Part shown: positions 63,524 to 64,000 of the stretch, one piece after another
Position numbering within the stretch: position 1 is the first letter of the stretch
How the letters are laid out: each line of letters opens with the position of its first letter
Origin: Lactococcus protaetiae
GTDB taxonomy: Bacteria > Bacillota > Bacilli > Lactobacillales > Streptococcaceae
Length of the DNA: 64,000 nucleotides
Direction of reading: 5' to 3'
NCBI RefSeq assembly: GCF_006965445.1
Contig: NZ_CP041356.1
Coordinates: forward strand, 248,001-312,000
Program-made: the position numbers and the translations under genes
Notes under the pieces: generated by a model
What the model was told of the DNA's origin: nothing
Database searches by the model: none
The model's input: the letters and a program-made list of their open reading frames with translations, nothing else

Positions 63524-64000
63524 TCAGCGTGCACCTCGTTCATATCGTCTGATGGAAACTAGACCAGGCAAGACGCCAAGAGAAGTTACAACTAATAAGA
63601 TAATTCCCATCCCCATACTGCCATAAAGAGGCGAAAATGAAACTAAAGCACCACAAATAACTTGCGCCATTGGCTGAATTGCCGAAAAAGCACCTGTATA
63701 AGTTCCAATTTGTTCAGGATTCATCATATCTGCACGCAAAGATTGCTCAAAGGGAACAAAAATTAATTCTCCACCGACATTGAGTACTGCTGCGAGAAAT
63801 TCAAATAGCACATTATTCGACCAGACTGCCATCGCCCAACCCAATCCCATCAAGATTGCCCCAATCGCAAACCCCCGTCGATTTGACCATTTATTGGTTT
63901 GTTTGCGGAAAAAAGACATGAAAAGTACCACGCAGATTGTATTCGTTACTGCCATAATTGTCAACATCCGTTGTCCATAAATTTCTACACCAAAAATATG
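63524..64000 (-). CDS. MFS transporter 2, N-terminal part beyond the window
   Basis: C-terminal portion of a second MFS permease, cut by the right edge. The frame is open to the last base (IFGVEIYGQRML at the edge). It resembles MFS transporter 1 in this part, with about six hydrophobic segments visible and a final SIRRYERGAR basic tail. An internal start at 63967 is not the true one. Confidence 0.82.
   Translation of the reverse strand, partial: HIFGVEIYGQRMLTIMAVTNTICVVLFMSFFRKQTNKWSNRRGFAIGAILMGLGWAMAVWSNNVLFEFLAAVLNVGGELIFVPFEQSLRADMMNPEQIGTYTGAFSAIQPMAQVICGALVSFSPLYGSMGMGIILLVVTSLGVLPGLVSIRRYERGAR

Overview
The window looks like a chromosomal segment of a lactococcus-type lactic acid bacterium (order Lactobacillales). 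The DNA is AT-rich. It carries Gram-positive PolC and EzrA, a zitRSQ zinc operon, a full comG operon, a comX-like competence sigma factor beside an rRNA operon, LafA/LafB-type glycolipid glycosyltransferases, and the order yajC-uppS-cdsA-rseP-(insert)-proS-polC known from streptococci and lactococci. The heavy load of intergenic repeats suggests a species outside the well-studied L. lactis/L. cremoris pair, but I cannot fix the species.

Layout. 1-2.8 kb: zinc uptake operon zitR-zitS-zitQ (zitQ partial and frameshifted) with two ZitR boxes on the zitR promoter. 3.3-6.9 kb: comGA-GG. 7.5-26.5 kb: mostly minus-strand housekeeping genes (XRE regulator, polC, a membrane protein, a flavin oxidoreductase, proS, rseP, cdsA, uppS, yajC, an AlkD-like protein, a tautomerase-like protein, an ABC exporter pair, rlmH), separated by unusual repeats. 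26.9-32.8 kb, plus strand: htrA, lafB, lafA, a YkuJ-like gene and a lipoprotein. 33-37 kb: trmN6-like gene and polA. 37.5-41.7 kb: a mannose-family PTS (EIIB, C, D, A) with a hexosamine-6-phosphate isomerase/deaminase and an RpiR regulator. 41.9-47.1 kb: rrn operon (16S, tRNA-Ala, 23S, 5S; minus strand), preceded by comX. 48-51.9 kb: ezrA, tsf, rpsB. 52.1-56.1 kb: a lactonase gene (pgl-type) and adhE. 56.1-59.5 kb: a probably undescribed Rgg/short-hydrophobic-peptide cassette. 59.5-64 kb: YlbL-type protease, coaD, a small membrane protein, rsmD and two tandem MFS transporters.

Three things stand out. (1) At 56.1-59.5 kb an Rgg-type regulator is divergent from an unannotated 30-codon hydrophobic peptide gene. 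Next to it lies a cassette of two secreted small proteins, with near-identical leader and different tails, alternating with related small membrane proteins. The peptide gene and the cassette share an upstream motif. (2) About a dozen intergenic loci carry a mosaic, GC-richer repeat family. It is built from tiny hairpins whose stems change in a compensatory way around a constant CTTTAG/CTAAAG centre. The repeats often abut stop codons exactly. (3) A palindrome of the CTGTCAG...CTGACAG type recurs inside and between genes.

Eight genes carry a frame break that one extra G (coding sense) would repair. This looks more like a systematic sequencing or assembly error than eight real pseudogenes, so the broken genes are listed with both readings.
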